Positions 13,101-25,200 of a DNA stretch of 64,000 bases are shown here, piece by piece (positions within the stretch are counted from its first letter, which is position 1; every line of letters begins with the position of its first letter). Both the position numbers and the translations under genes were made by a program. The notes beneath the pieces were generated by a model. That model was not told the origin of the DNA. It saw nothing but the letters and a program-made list of their open reading frames with translations, and ran no database searches. The stretch lies in assembly GCF_000237925.1 (NCBI RefSeq), contig NC_031498.1, positions 3,332,229 through 3,396,228 of the forward strand, read 5' to 3'. This DNA is from Schistosoma mansoni. Taxonomy: Eukaryota > Platyhelminthes > Trematoda > Strigeidida > Schistosomatidae.

Positions 13101-15184
13101 TAGCTATACTAGTTGGTGGTGGCTTGTTGGCTAGATTATGTCTTTCATTAATTCCAGATGAGAATGTGGTCTATTGTCCGCGTAATTTATTAGTGTCAAC
13201 CTTGATGCGTATTCATTACATGCCAGATCATTGGAAAGAACAAGCTGGCACACATCAAGTGAGGTCAGAATTTTCACAATTGTTTCAGTATCGTATGGTA
13301 GGTCTATTGGAAGAGTTATTTTCACCAGTTATTACACCTTTAATTCTTATTTTTATTCTTCCTAATCATACCCTCGAAGTTGTTGATTTTCTTCGAAATT
13401 ATACTGTTGAAGTCCCCGGCGTTGGAGATGTATGCAGCTTTGCACAGCTGGATATACGCCGTCATGGTGATCCTATGTGGCAACCAAATACAGAAAGTAG
13501 TGGTGACGATCAAAGTGAAACAGATAACGATGATCATACAAATGCAATTCACTCTTGTTCGAGGGAAACTATCAGGTCTAGTAAACGGGCAGAAGAGATA
13601 ACTCTAGCATATAACTCTAATGAACAGAATGAAAATACCGTACAAACTAATCATGGTGATTCAATCCAACACAGTGCTGCTGGTGGTAAAATTGAACTTA
13701 GTCTTATGCATTTCCATCTTACTAATCCATCTTGGAGACTTCCACCCGATGGTTTGGCTTATCTGAAATCAATCAGGAACCAAGCATTATTGGACCTACA
13801 ACAACAACAACATTTAGAGCAATTCCAAGACTCTGGCAAAAATAATACTCAAACTGAGAAAATTACTTCACAACCAACCTCAGGAATGTTCTCAACTCTG
13901 TATGGAACACAAGAAAGTGCAATGACTAGTATATATCGAAGTACACACCCTCATCTTCCCAATGCACCATGTATTGAAAGTTCAGGTGTCCTGAAAAATG
14001 TTTCTCATTTACCAGGTTCTGGACTACGATCTGAAAATACCTATGGTGTTATAGGAGCTATGGCCGAATCTGTGAGAAGTTCAGGATCTCAGTCAATGTA
14101 TCGTTCCGGTTCCAATCTCCGTGAACCTCAAGTGCTAGAACCTAATGTAAGAAGAGTTTCTCATAGTGATAGTGGTACTAATACATTACCATTGTGTACC
14201 AATTACAATATTGCAAAGATTTCTCCAGAAACTAATGTGGTGCCACAGAAACCTAATTCAGAAATGATTAGATCTCAATTTGGTCCAGCCGTATTTAATT
14301 ATTCTATGCTTGATGGACCTACACCTATAACCATGAGCTTGATGGCAGCATCAGCACTGCATTCTGCTGATAACATGGGTCTTCCTTTTTACCAACCTTA
14401 TAATTCGCAGATCGAGGATGGTTTAAGTCAGCATACTGGTTTTAATAACAGTCTGGTTGGAAGTGTAGGAGGCCGCCGCTGTACAGTAACTGACGTACTG
14501 ACAGCAGACATGTCAGTAAGTGCTCTTTATATTCATGAGCTTTTCCATAGAAGACGACAACAACGACAGAACCACGATTCAAGTCGGGGCTATAGTTCAC
14601 AACGTGGTATGACAGGTAGTACTCCTGGTGCTAATCCTGGAAACAATGAAACTTTTCCCTCTACACAGTCATCAAACCCACTAGGTGTAGGTGTTTATTC
14701 TACATCTGGATATTTACCTAGTTATCAGTTGCCACATGTTTCATTTGCTCCGACTACATTTACTAATAACTCAGCCACTATACCAGAATCAAGAAATACT
14801 ATTGAACGTGGTTCTCTTTATCCCACCTCACCGTCTTGTGAGCCTGGTATCATTAGAACGCCTTCAGATGGACGCAGAATACCTTCAGCACATTTTACAG
14901 ATGTCACAGAAGAAGATGATGAAAATGTTGGGACACCTAGATCATGTAGAGATACAAACGTTTCTGCCTATATAACAGGAAGTGAGTCACATATAATTCG
15001 TTATCCAAGTGGCCAAATAACTACAGGGGGCGGTATCATTACTCTGTCAGGTAGTCCATCAGTACGACCTCAGCATGGTCTGTCATATCAAAATATACAA
15101 CAAACAAGTGACCCAAGTTTGGGTTCAGTTCCTAATATTGACAGTGATCCAATATGGCCTGATTTGCCTCCAACTAATTGTTAA
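7151..15184 (+). CDS. ATG9: ATG9 autophagy protein, two exons
   Basis: ATG9 is the multispanning lipid scramblase of Golgi/endosome-derived vesicles that seed autophagosomes. Exon 1 (7151-7333, 61 codons) carries the family N-terminal signature HIQNLDQFFSDIYKYHQ. Exon 2 (12083-15184, 1033 codons plus TAA) carries the rest. Donor T|GTAAGT and acceptor TTCAG|GTG join in phase 0, giving about 1094 residues against 839 for human ATG9A. Exon 2 has hydrophobic segments near residues 1-24, 50-80, 225-245, 310-332, 337-357 and 405-423 of the exon. It also has family blocks such as RRFCTYIL, HYMPDHW, EFSQLFQYR, EELFSPVITPLILIFIL and VEVPGVGDVCSFAQLD, and downstream ELSLMHFHLTNPSW. After about residue 560 the tail is long, Ser/Asn/Gln-rich and probably disordered, but it keeps the conserved MSVSALYIHELFHRR block. 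The start is set by an in-frame TGA three codons upstream of the ATG. The extra length against human lies mainly in this tail. Confidence 0.95.
7334..12082 (+). other. single ATG9 intron (4.75 kb)
   Basis: This is a phase-0 intron. Apart from the retroposon at 8522-9043 and its duplicated flanks, I see no exon or repeat that I can name. The joining exons read GGFT then VILLTQILWLVKF, continuous with the family alignment, so no exon seems to be missing. Confidence 0.8.
8522..9043 (-). mobile_element. 0.5-kb retroposon, family X, full length with TSDs
   Basis: This is a non-autonomous retroposon in antisense to ATG9. On the minus strand it starts GTGCCCCCAAATGCC and ends with a GCGCATATATATCTGG...TTGTACCAATA tail followed by TTTAAATGAAATAAA. 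It is bounded by a perfect 13-bp duplication TCTCATGGACAAT at 8509-8521 and 9044-9056, the mark of target-primed reverse transcription. Related copies lie at 23.7, 24.5, 26.6, 28.2, 44.4, 53.2 and 57.2 kb. I do not know a published name for it. Its 3' tail matches that of an RTE LINE at 42.7 kb. Confidence 0.8.
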
Positions 15185-15525
15185 TCTTATTAATATACAC
15201 ACAAATCGGTGTTTGTGTGTTCAACTGTGTAAAGCGGTAACTAGATATGGTTTCAACGTCATCTAACCTACCCAATCATTAATAAGAATGACAATGAAGT
15301 GAATTACTAGTTTATTTTAAACAAGTTTTTAAACACTCAATAACACATGCATCCATTCATATTTCTTTACTTTATATTCGCTTAATTACCCTAGCTAAGG
15401 CGTATTTCAACGTATACAAACTACCCAATTAAAATTACATCCACATTAGATTGAACATATTTTTGCTAAATTATTCAAACTTGCTTTACTAATTATGTTA
15501 GCATCATTTCACTTCCGTTTTATGC

Positions 15526-15584
<59 letters not shown>

Positions 15585-15887
15585 GTGGCTTTCTGTAACG
15601 CAATAATAGTTTAACTGTTGTTAATTGTTTTTTGTTTGTAATCCCTATGCAGTTTTTTTAAACTTTGTAAATAGGTTTATATTTTACCAAAACAAAAACT
15701 CCCATAGTGTTTTGTTTTCGTATATTTTCGAATATTTAATGGTCCCGGTCATTTTTCCTAATCTAAGTTGATAAAATACAACCTAGCACAAGTGTATTGG
15801 TTCATTTCGACATATTTGAAAAGGAAAACTGTAAAATTAATGATGAGAAACTGATGTATTAGTTTTATGATTTAGAGCTAGGTAAAT
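15185..15887. other. ATG9 3' flank
   Basis: This is presumed ATG9 3' UTR and intergenic sequence. It contains the TA microsatellite at 15529-15581 and no other feature that I can name. Confidence 0.4.
15529..15581. repeat. (TA)26 microsatellite
   Basis: An uninterrupted TA dinucleotide run of about 26 units lies 345 bp past the ATG9 stop. Such runs are highly variable in length and can extrude cruciforms. Confidence 0.95.
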
Positions 15888-16712
15888 AGTACTTACTTCC
15901 GTACGCCTGTTACTCCCAATGGAGCATAGGCCGCCGACCAGCATTCTCCAACTCACTCTATCCTGGGCCTTCCTTTCTAGTTCTATCCAATTTTTTTGTT
16001 CATTCTTCTCATGTCTGTCTCAATTTCTCGGCGTAATGTGTTCTTTGGTCTTTCTCTTCTCCTTTGGCCTTCAGGATTGCATGTGAGGGCTTGCCTTGTG
16101 ACGCAATTGAGTGATTTCCTCAAAGTGTACCCAACCCACTTCCGGCGTTTCTTCCTCCGCTAGAGTCTGAATTGTTGTCTCCCACAGTAGCTTGTTGTTC
16201 ATAGTGTCTGGCCAACGGATCCGAAGTATTTTGCATAGAAAACTGTTTATAAACACTTGTATCTTCTGGATAATGGCTTTCATAGTTCTCCACGTCTCCG
16301 CCCCATGCAGTAGAACTGTCTTGACATTTGTATTGAAAATTCTAACCCTGGTGTTGGTTGACAATTGTTTTGAGTTCCAGATGTTTTTCAGTTGTAAATA
16401 TGCTGCTCTTGCTTTGCCGATCCTCGCCCTCATATCTGCATCTGATCCACCGTGTTCATCAATGATGCTGCTCAGATATGTAAAGGTTTCCACATCCTCC
16501 AAAGCTTCTCCATCAAGTGTAATTTGATTGGTGCATGTTGTATTGTATCGGAGAGTCTTGTTTTTCCCTTTGTTTATATTGAGACCTACTGCTGCTAAGG
16601 CTGCTACTACACTGGTCGTCTTCTGCATTTGTTGTTGCGTGTGTGATAGAAGAGCCAGATCACCTGCGAAGTCCATTAATTTCTGAAAATATATTCTAAA
16701 GGATTGCCTCAA
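15888..16712 (-). mobile_element. 5'-truncated RTE-like LINE (lineage 2), RT C-terminal part
   Basis: A 213-codon minus-strand frame (16712-16071) is the C-terminal half of a non-LTR reverse transcriptase. It shows FAGDLALLSHTQQQMQ at the catalytic box, then GLNINKGKNKTLRYNT, DGEALEDVETFTYL and KTVLLHGAETWR, ending in RIRWPDTMNNKLLWE. The usual F/YADD box reads FAGD, so the second catalytic Asp is lost. Downstream, decayed sequence continues to 15888 with a short TAAG-like tail, typical of RTE-clade 3' ends. Endonuclease and the RT N-terminus are missing, so the copy is dead. The family resembles schistosome SR2-type RTE elements; that name is from memory. Confidence 0.8.
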
Positions 16713-18955
16713 TATTGAGAAACTATTTTACAAGTAGTACTGGCCTCAGTTTGTCTATGTAAAATCACCATGTTTCTCTATATTTTAGGAAGATATACCT
16801 GCACTTTGAATTATTATCCAGTTATGTAGCCAAGCTATTCAAAGAAATTTAAATGTTCCTCCCGTAAACTGTCAGGGTACAGTGAATAAGACAATATATA
16901 GACTTAGTACTTCGAGCTATCATGCATGTGTTAGTACACTTCGCAACATTAAAAATTCAGTGACTCAGCCAACCATAACACACTTCTCTACCACTTGAGT
17001 TATAGAAAGCTCTGAATATCAAGCGACCTACACTTATTGTACAAAAACTATATGTCGTCTCGAAGTGAGTAGTTCCACCACACGCAAAGATATTTAAATA
17101 TATATGTCCTCAAGTGCTTGTGTTTTTCATCCATCCTCAACAAGCATGTTTTCAACACAAACCGATTTGAATGTTGAAAATGAATAATTACGAAAAAGAC
17201 TATATCATTTTATCTTGTATTCTCAAAATAAATGTCCAAACAGCAATTTAGGATAATAAAACCATCTCTCGCAAGTATAGGGTGTATGTCGGACTATTTC
17301 TCACGACGCGCCAACCCCTATGCTGTCTTAACTTCTTTGTATAACATAATTTTTCTGACTGAAAGACCTAAATCCTCGAAACTGAAAGCAAGCATACCCG
17401 CCTCTGATAGGATTATCTAAAAGGAATTATAACAATGAACTTATTTATTGATACTACTTCGTCGCTAGCTCAGAATTTAACATTACATTGATATGTGGTT
17501 GTGAAAGTAAAGTATGATTGGTCGTTGAGCGTGGACAAACAACTACAACCTACGGACTATTAAATATGTGATTTTTCTTCTGATCATTGATTTCCATTCT
17601 GAATTCAGTGTATGTGACTGATTGTAATTGTATTGAATGAAGTATTCTTTAGTGTTATTCTGGTTCTCTGTTTGGGTCGCGAATCGTGGTTCCGATATAA
17701 CGTGATTAGTCTTATTAACGTATTGTCGTAATATACGTAAAAAAAGAATACTGTAAACCATCCGTTATATCATATGTTCTAGTGAATAATCAGGATTCAC
17801 ATGTTTCATCGACACTCGAGTCAGACACTTATACGTAATCTCTCAGCTGAAAAGGTGGAATGCCATTTTGATGTGGGGAAATATGGTCTATGTAGAGGGC
17901 GCGAAGCTATGCTTCACAAACCAATAATAATCTGACTGATGACATCTGAGACTTGCATAGTTTACTCAAACTTATATAAACTTCTGCTATGTATCTGACG
18001 AGTGTGAATCCTAAGCATTTCGAAACCTTTAGTCGAAGCCTAAGGCCCAGTAACTATCACAGAACGCCGCTAAAACCTCCAACAGGACCAAAGTAACTCA
18101 ATACTCTCATAACCACCAACCTGGCTTACTTAACCTTATTTCGAAACCAAACGGTAGCTCTTTCTTCTAATGGTCACTAATAGTAATATGATTTAAATAA
18201 GTTAAGACATGACTTGGTTTCGGTTCCTACTAAGCTTGAAAATATTTCTTTGTGCTTAAAGTTGACGCCGTCTGCGAAGAAATGACTATCTAAGGGAACA
18301 TCGCGAGATGTTCTTTGTCACCTCTTTCCCAGATTTAGAAAATACGATTGCGACTACCGGTCACCAGGAGAAAGCACTATATTCATTTTCAATCCATAGT
18401 ATGACTTAATTCTTGAACGTGATAACTCAATTCTACGACAGTTGCCTGTAATATTCCTATTCTTCAAGCGAACTTTGCTGTCTGGTAGGAACCTTGAACT
18501 AGTGTCCTATAATCAGTGTAACTTCACTGGTTTACAGAGACAAATACAATTATTCCCACCGACAAGATAAAGATTTTCGGTTAGAGAATTGTAACCACAT
18601 GTCATGGAATTTTAATCTAGAAACCAAAACTATCTGATTTTTTCAAACACGTTCATAATAACTGACTATAACACTATTATACTTCAACGAATACGATCTT
18701 TTATAGAACAACGCTCATTGTGTGAAGAATGTTCTCCTGATCGTAAAGTGCTTTTTTGCAATTAAATCAAAACTAATCGAAAATACTAATGGTTTATTAT
18801 GCACGATCATAGAAATATCGACTGATAGAAAAAGTCCAACTGACTATAATATCATATTTGTTCCATAAGTGAAATTCATTATAAACAATTCAACCAATTG
18901 AATATATAGCGTCAAATTAGCAGATAAGAAATCGCAAATTGTTGATAACAAGCAC
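16713..18955. other. intergenic sequence between LINE tail and COASY 3' end
   Basis: I see no coding exon, tRNA or named repeat here. The COASY 3' UTR must lie in the part next to 18955. Confidence 0.4.
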
Positions 18956-19249
18956 TCATTGAGTTGTTGTAATTAACTCTAACCTTTGTTGTAGCGCTTT
19001 CCAGGACTTTTCAACTTGGTACTGCGAACATTCTGGATCCCATTCTGTACTTAGAATTACATGAGCATAGTCGATAGGACTTTTCTGAGAACAATACTGA
19101 CCTGCTTCAAACCAAGTGTACCCACCAGTCACCTCAGCAACAGCAGAAGCTTGTCGTACAAGACGTTCTAACGCTGCTTCCGGACTTAGATTGTTTCTCT
19201 CACATAGCCGGCGCTGAGCTTCTGCTTGGGATAAAACTGTTAACCATAC
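18956..19249 (-). CDS. COASY: COASY exon 7, DPCK C-terminus and stop
   Basis: Acceptor TTTTCAG|GTATGG gives VWLTVLSQAEAQRRLCERN, then VILSTEWDPECSQYQVEKSW and a stop at 18956. These match the human WTAVIP...RRIVERD and [20 protein letters not shown] blocks. Between them is an insertion of roughly 14 residues relative to human (the part around VTGGYTWFEAGQYCSQKS), encoded within the exon and so not an intron-retention artefact of my model. Confidence 0.92.
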   Translation of the reverse strand, partial: VWLTVLSQAEAQRRLCERNNLSPEAALERLVRQASAVAEVTGGYTWFEAGQYCSQKSPIDYAHVILSTEWDPECSQYQVEKSWKALQQRLELITTTQ

Positions 19250-22200
19250 CTGAAAATTGAAAAAATTTGGGGTTAGAATAGTTCAACACATTCTGAAAGT
19301 TTTTGGTCAACTATGGGCCACTCATCGATCTACTAGTCAATAAACGCATGGCGAGCCTCTAGCAGACCGGATCGTGTGTCTTGAATTCTATCATGTTTTC
19401 CAGCGTTAACTACTGAGTATGTTGACATTTACACTAGATTTAAACCACTAATATGACACCCATGTAGTGAACTATAATTGTTCAATTAAACTGTAAAGCT
19501 AGGATAGGACTGGTTGATTCTACCGTCACGTATTTTGGTCAGCCTCTTTCCTCGGAGAAGAGATATTAGGGTCTCTAATATCTGATTACTGTCATATTTC
19601 AAGGTTTCGTATACTAAGACTTCATTGCTACTGTTAAGACGATAATAACAAATACAATCCATTCAAGACATGAAAATAAATCTAGAGTTAAAGAACTAAA
19701 GGTTCCGGTTTCGATCCCCAAACGGGTCTTTGGTGCGCACCGTTGAGGAGTCAGTCCCATACCAAAATGAAACAGCTATTCAGTCCTCCTTAGTTTTTTA
19801 GTAGTTGTCTAGGGTGCAATTCTAATTTTTAAAAAGTAACCAATATAAGGAACAGAACGTACCTCGTGGCACATTTCATTCCACCTAGCCTGTAAAAGCA
19901 CCGCGGCATCTATAATAATAACCGGACGTTTAGGATCCCGATCTTGTTCTAATGCTTTACATTCTATTTCTTTTACAACTGTTAGAATTTTCTTTAATAT
20001 TTCAGGCCAAACTATTGAGTTCAGATTTTTCAGTTGAGCAGGATCAGAAAAAACTAGCCTTCCAAGTAAGCCTCTGTCTATTGGATAGGGTGGCACTGGA
20101 GATGCTATCTTTTCTCGTCCAAAGTGAGACAAAAGAGCTTGGTGACAAGGAGTACCAGGACTGTAGATTCAAGCGACAGAAAAGCAATATATATTTGAGG
20201 TATTTTTATTAAAATAAGATATTTGGAAATAATATAGACAGTACCGATAACAAAAAAGTCACTACTAAGTGAAACACACTGATACTTTAGATAGAAAAGT
20301 CAACTTCTTCAGGGGATTAATAAACCTATACAAAATAATACTACTGGAAGCTTCCAGGTAGACTGACATTCTTATTTTAATTTTAAACGAGTTATGGTTA
20401 CCATTCAGAATGGATAGTTGTTCATTGAATAAGGGATATCTATTGTCAGTCATTTTTGTAAATGTTTCACAAACCAATGAATAACATTATCTGCAGGACT
20501 ATATACACACAGCTACGATGAGTCAACGAATTGTAACTCAACACAATTATATAGTAATCATGTAGCTATGTAATTAAGTAGCTATCATTTCATTTGCCTA
20601 CTTGGTTTCAACATCGGTAAATAATGCTCAGAGCGGGTCTGCTAGATGACATGCGTAAAATACGACCCAGTCAGCGAACCCGGTGTTTCAAGACGAACAA
20701 ATTTATTTAATCACCATCTCAACATTAACCAAACACTGTTGAACCTCACCATCTAGACAATTCCTCCAAATCAAATACGAAGTTATCAGCGCTCAGAAGG
20801 GGCATGTTTCACAAACAGAGCTAAGTTGCACGTGTTACATACCTGATCTTTTTCAGATAGAAAAACGTCGTGACAGTACAAAAGGTGGCTCGAAATAGAC
20901 AAAATTTCGGCTGCCATTGCATTTGACTTGATCTCACCCATCAAACTAGCTTGAGCAATAAAACAGCTACCCAGATGCAAGAACTCAACTTATTCTGATG
21001 GTACACTACTACATTCTATTATACACGTTATACTTAGTTTCTGTTGAGACACTCTGTTAAGATAAAATTGACGGTAAGGGAAAAACCGATCTAAAAATCA
21101 CAAACCTAAACATTAAAATGTTCGAACTTAGGAACCTTTTAAAGCAGTGATTAACACCAGTTTCAATTCACGAAAAATTAGTACACTGAAATGAGAGAGT
21201 TTTTCAGTATTGTACAAGAAATTCTTTAAATCATTCAAAATCAGTGTCATTTACAAGCACTTACATATATGCTTCATGACCGAGACGATCACAATCGATT
21301 ACATGAACTTGATCACTTAAATGTCCAAGTCGTCTGGCCAATGATGATTTACCAGAACCAGATGGTCCTGTTAAACCAATCAAATATGGACTACGTGAAG
21401 AATTATTTACAGTTATATTATTAACAGGTTTTAACAGACTGCCTAGTTCATTGAAACGAAGTTTTGAAGAACATAACTTGATATCCGACAAGTCAAAAGG
21501 GTAGGCTTTACATTCGTTGGAGATCCTGTTGAAAAATAGGAAGTAATGGTAGAAAAATGTACCAGTTTAATAATAAATGTAACACAAAAACATTATTTCT
21601 TGATAATCAAGATATGTCTATATAATATAAGCTATAGATGATACAAATCACAAGAGCTGACTGTTGGAATCCAAGAGTAGACGAAGAGGGCTCAAAAATA
21701 TTATTTAATTTATGACAGCTTAGTCTTTAGACTATTGAATCCCGAATTCGCTGAATAATTTGACCAGAATAATAGATACATTACGACGGTGCGACAGCGA
21801 AATGGGAGATTTACACTGCAACTATTTGATGCTATGGAGAAGTCTAACAGTCAAGCCTTTAATCACTGGTTAATGAGATTTACAAAATGGACTTTGTCCA
21901 ATAGTCTACGATATCTAATCGTTTTCTTGTATTACATAAAAATGATTGACTCAACTAGATAGCTATCTTGTCTTCTGATATCAGTTCAATTGGTAGCTTA
22001 CGTTAATAATTCGGTTTGGTCACTGTAACCATTATTCGGTCATTTTGTATCATTGTAGATTATTTATTGGTCAGAATTATTTTTGTTTTATTTTAATAGT
22101 CGAATATTCATCTATGAAACTATAAAGTTTAACGCCATAACACTACTGTTGATATAGATTTCCAGAGTAAAATATTCTGACAGCATGCAAAAAAAACGTA

Positions 22201-25200
22201 TCAACTGGAATTGAATTGACATTGCTCTCCCTCCCCTCACTTAATACATCATCTTTCATTCAATACAACAATGTAGCACGGATGTGAAGTGTTTTTAATA
22301 ATGCAAAATTATACTTTTCAAGAGCACTAATTACACACATATATTTTCCATTAAATCAAATTAAAATTCCGCGTCAGATCAATGATTATTTGAGTAAAAT
22401 CAAACTATATTGACAACCTTAAGTAAACTGATCAGATTTACGATAGCGCTTTTTAGGTTTTTTGTGAGAAATTCACGATACAGTGGGACGTAGTACTTAT
22501 TTTATTAGAAACTAGGTAAAAAATTGTCTAAATCCAGTCCCAAAATTGTTTACGTTTAACAAAAATAACTTTTGCGTGACCACATAGTTGAATGTGGCAT
22601 GACAAGTGAGCAAACTTGCAATAAAAATATGTTTTTGATGTAGACTGTATATGAGCGAACTTGTTGTGATACAGGGCGGAGTCAATGATGTTTTTATGGA
22701 TAAAAAAATATTTCTCAGGATAGGGGTTTGTGGAGATCGTAGTAATTTAATGGTTAAATTCATGTATCGATTTAAGCCAGACGACCATGGAAAACCTGGA
22801 TTGGTTGAAGTTAGACACTAACACCGTTGGATGCCGACCCAGTGGCCTAGAAGTTAAGAATTTGCGCGCGAGATCGAAGACCCTATGTCCGAGTCCCGCG
22901 TGCGGCATCATGAAGAGTTCCACGCTAGGACGAGATGGTCGTCCAGTGCTTCCAGGTTTTCCATGGTAGTCTAGCCTAAATCAACTGACTTATGAATCCA
23001 ACTCTATTAAGAAAATATTTCCATACTCTAAGCACTCACCCAAATCCTAACCACAGCTCTAACCCTAACCCATTTTCGCTTACTATAATAACTCAACATG
23101 AGGTTTAAAATTCAGTTCAAAAATACTTGTCCACCGTAATCTAGTTACTTTTTGTTGTTTTGTAGCTAAGGATTTTTGATTGGCTAATAATAGGTTTCTC
23201 AAGGTGTTGGACTCCTCAGTATTCATTTACGACTCCGTGACAGGAAATCGGACGTGCGTAAACGCCTAATCTTTAGACCAATAAGGGGAGATTTGATGGT
23301 GTACAAGTCCAAATTAATTCAGTTCAGTTTAAATTTATTACGGAGATTTACTGTCATACATATTCGAATAGGATGTTTTTCTGTAATTTCATAAGCGTCG
23401 AAAAAAGACATACATAGTTAAGACAGAAATCTAAACCAAGTATATTGAACAGCTAGAAACAAAAATACATTGAATTTAATAAATAGGTAAGAAAAGTTTG
23501 AGAGAGAAAAGAGCATTTAAAATGTATCTTTAACTTACTTAGCTGAATATATAAAATTGATTACTTCAATTTTTAACGGCTTGAATCCATTCGCACGTCG
23601 TAATTCATTCAGTTTTTCACAATTCTATTAATGTTAATACGAGAAATCCTCAGAATAATATTATTATTTATTTACTTAAACAAATAAATATTGGTACAAA
23701 GGGGCACCAGATATATACGCATAAATCTCATTTGATTTGTGTGAGGGCTGTGATACTGCCCAGGTGCCCAAACCAAAGCAGGTGATTTTCTTAGGGGACC
23801 AAACCCCGATTCGTTGACCTATAGGTCTGATCCACAAGGCAGTGGAGCACTGTAAGGAAATGCAGTCCCATGGTAGCCGGTGACCAACGATTGATTCATA
23901 CACCATTTGTTCCCTCAGGATACTGGAGCCCATGTGCACCATTGGTTTGAAATCAGCGTTTTCCAACTCCCCTAGGTGAACTTTCCATGTCCACCGACCC
24001 GGTTAAAGCGCCGGATATTCGCTTCTCGTCCTCTCAATTTCGTAAACAACACCCCCGCCACGAGAAGGCAGTGAGTAGGACTTCCCTGGCAGAAGCTATA
24101 TACGCGTGGCCATGTGAGAGCATTTCGAGAGGGAGGGCGGACTCTCTCCACTCTCGGCCGTACCAGGGCATTTGGGGGCAGAATAATATTAATGAGAAGC
24201 TTATTATAAATAATTAATTACACATGTGTAAATATTTGACTTCCTGGTCAAAACATTGCCTAGTTAGATGATTTGTAAAAGTTTAGTTTAAGGTTGCTTT
24301 CTGAACTGACTGACACCATCTGAAAAGCTATTGGAAACTAAGAGCTGAATGGTTTTTCCATCATATTATTTGAGACTCCTTAACAGTGAACAACCATAGT
24401 CCTCTTAACGTAACTAAACGCAAGACTTTCAAGTCAGGTGGAGAGTAGGTTGTCTTTAGACCAGTGATCTTGAAACATTTTATTTTATTTATTTATACAC
24501 ATAAATATTGGTACAAGGGGGTACCAGCTACATATGCGCCGCACAAATCTCATTCGATTTGTGTGAGGGCTGTGATACTGCTCAGGTGCCCAAACTGAAG
24601 CAGGTGGTCTTCGTAAGGGGCCACACCTGGAGCCTTTGGCCTAAAGGTTTGATCCACAAGGCAGTGGAGCATCGTGAGGAGATGCAGATCTTGAAACATC
24701 GACCAACATGTTCACCACCAGACATGGCTTCAGGTCCGATTCTGTGTGATATGTGAAAGATGGACACTAATAAGGAATATCAGGCCAATGAAAAAGGATT
24801 TGTTCTGTTCTCCTCGATCTCCTATAGACTTTTCACTTAATGTTAATTGCTGAGGAAAGTTATTTTTCAAAACAATTTCCAACATTTTACTCCCATGACG
24901 GAAGGGTTTAATTGTTTAGGAAGGATCAATTGTAATTGAATGCATTGAATATACACCAAATTACGTTATTTAATAAAAACAACAGATCTCATTTACTAGT
25001 ATCATTATTAATGTTACTTGTCAGACAAAATATAATCAAGTGAGTTTTAATGTTCTTACTAGCAAGCACATATCGTCATACGATGAGTTGTATTGCTGAA
25101 CGTCAACGAAGAAACAATAGCATAGTAGTGAAAATACCAAGCTATTTTAAGTAAATATAAGGTCCATTAAATGAATATACGAACTGAGTTTCTGATGTTT

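Noticed and set aside
13131-13601. Open frames on both strands inside ATG9 exon 2
   Set aside because: They are shadows of the conserved ATG9 frame, with no motif of their own.
20786-20980. 65-codon minus-strand frame between COASY exons 5 and 6
   Set aside because: The DPCK alignment is continuous from exon 5 to exon 6, so there is no room for it.
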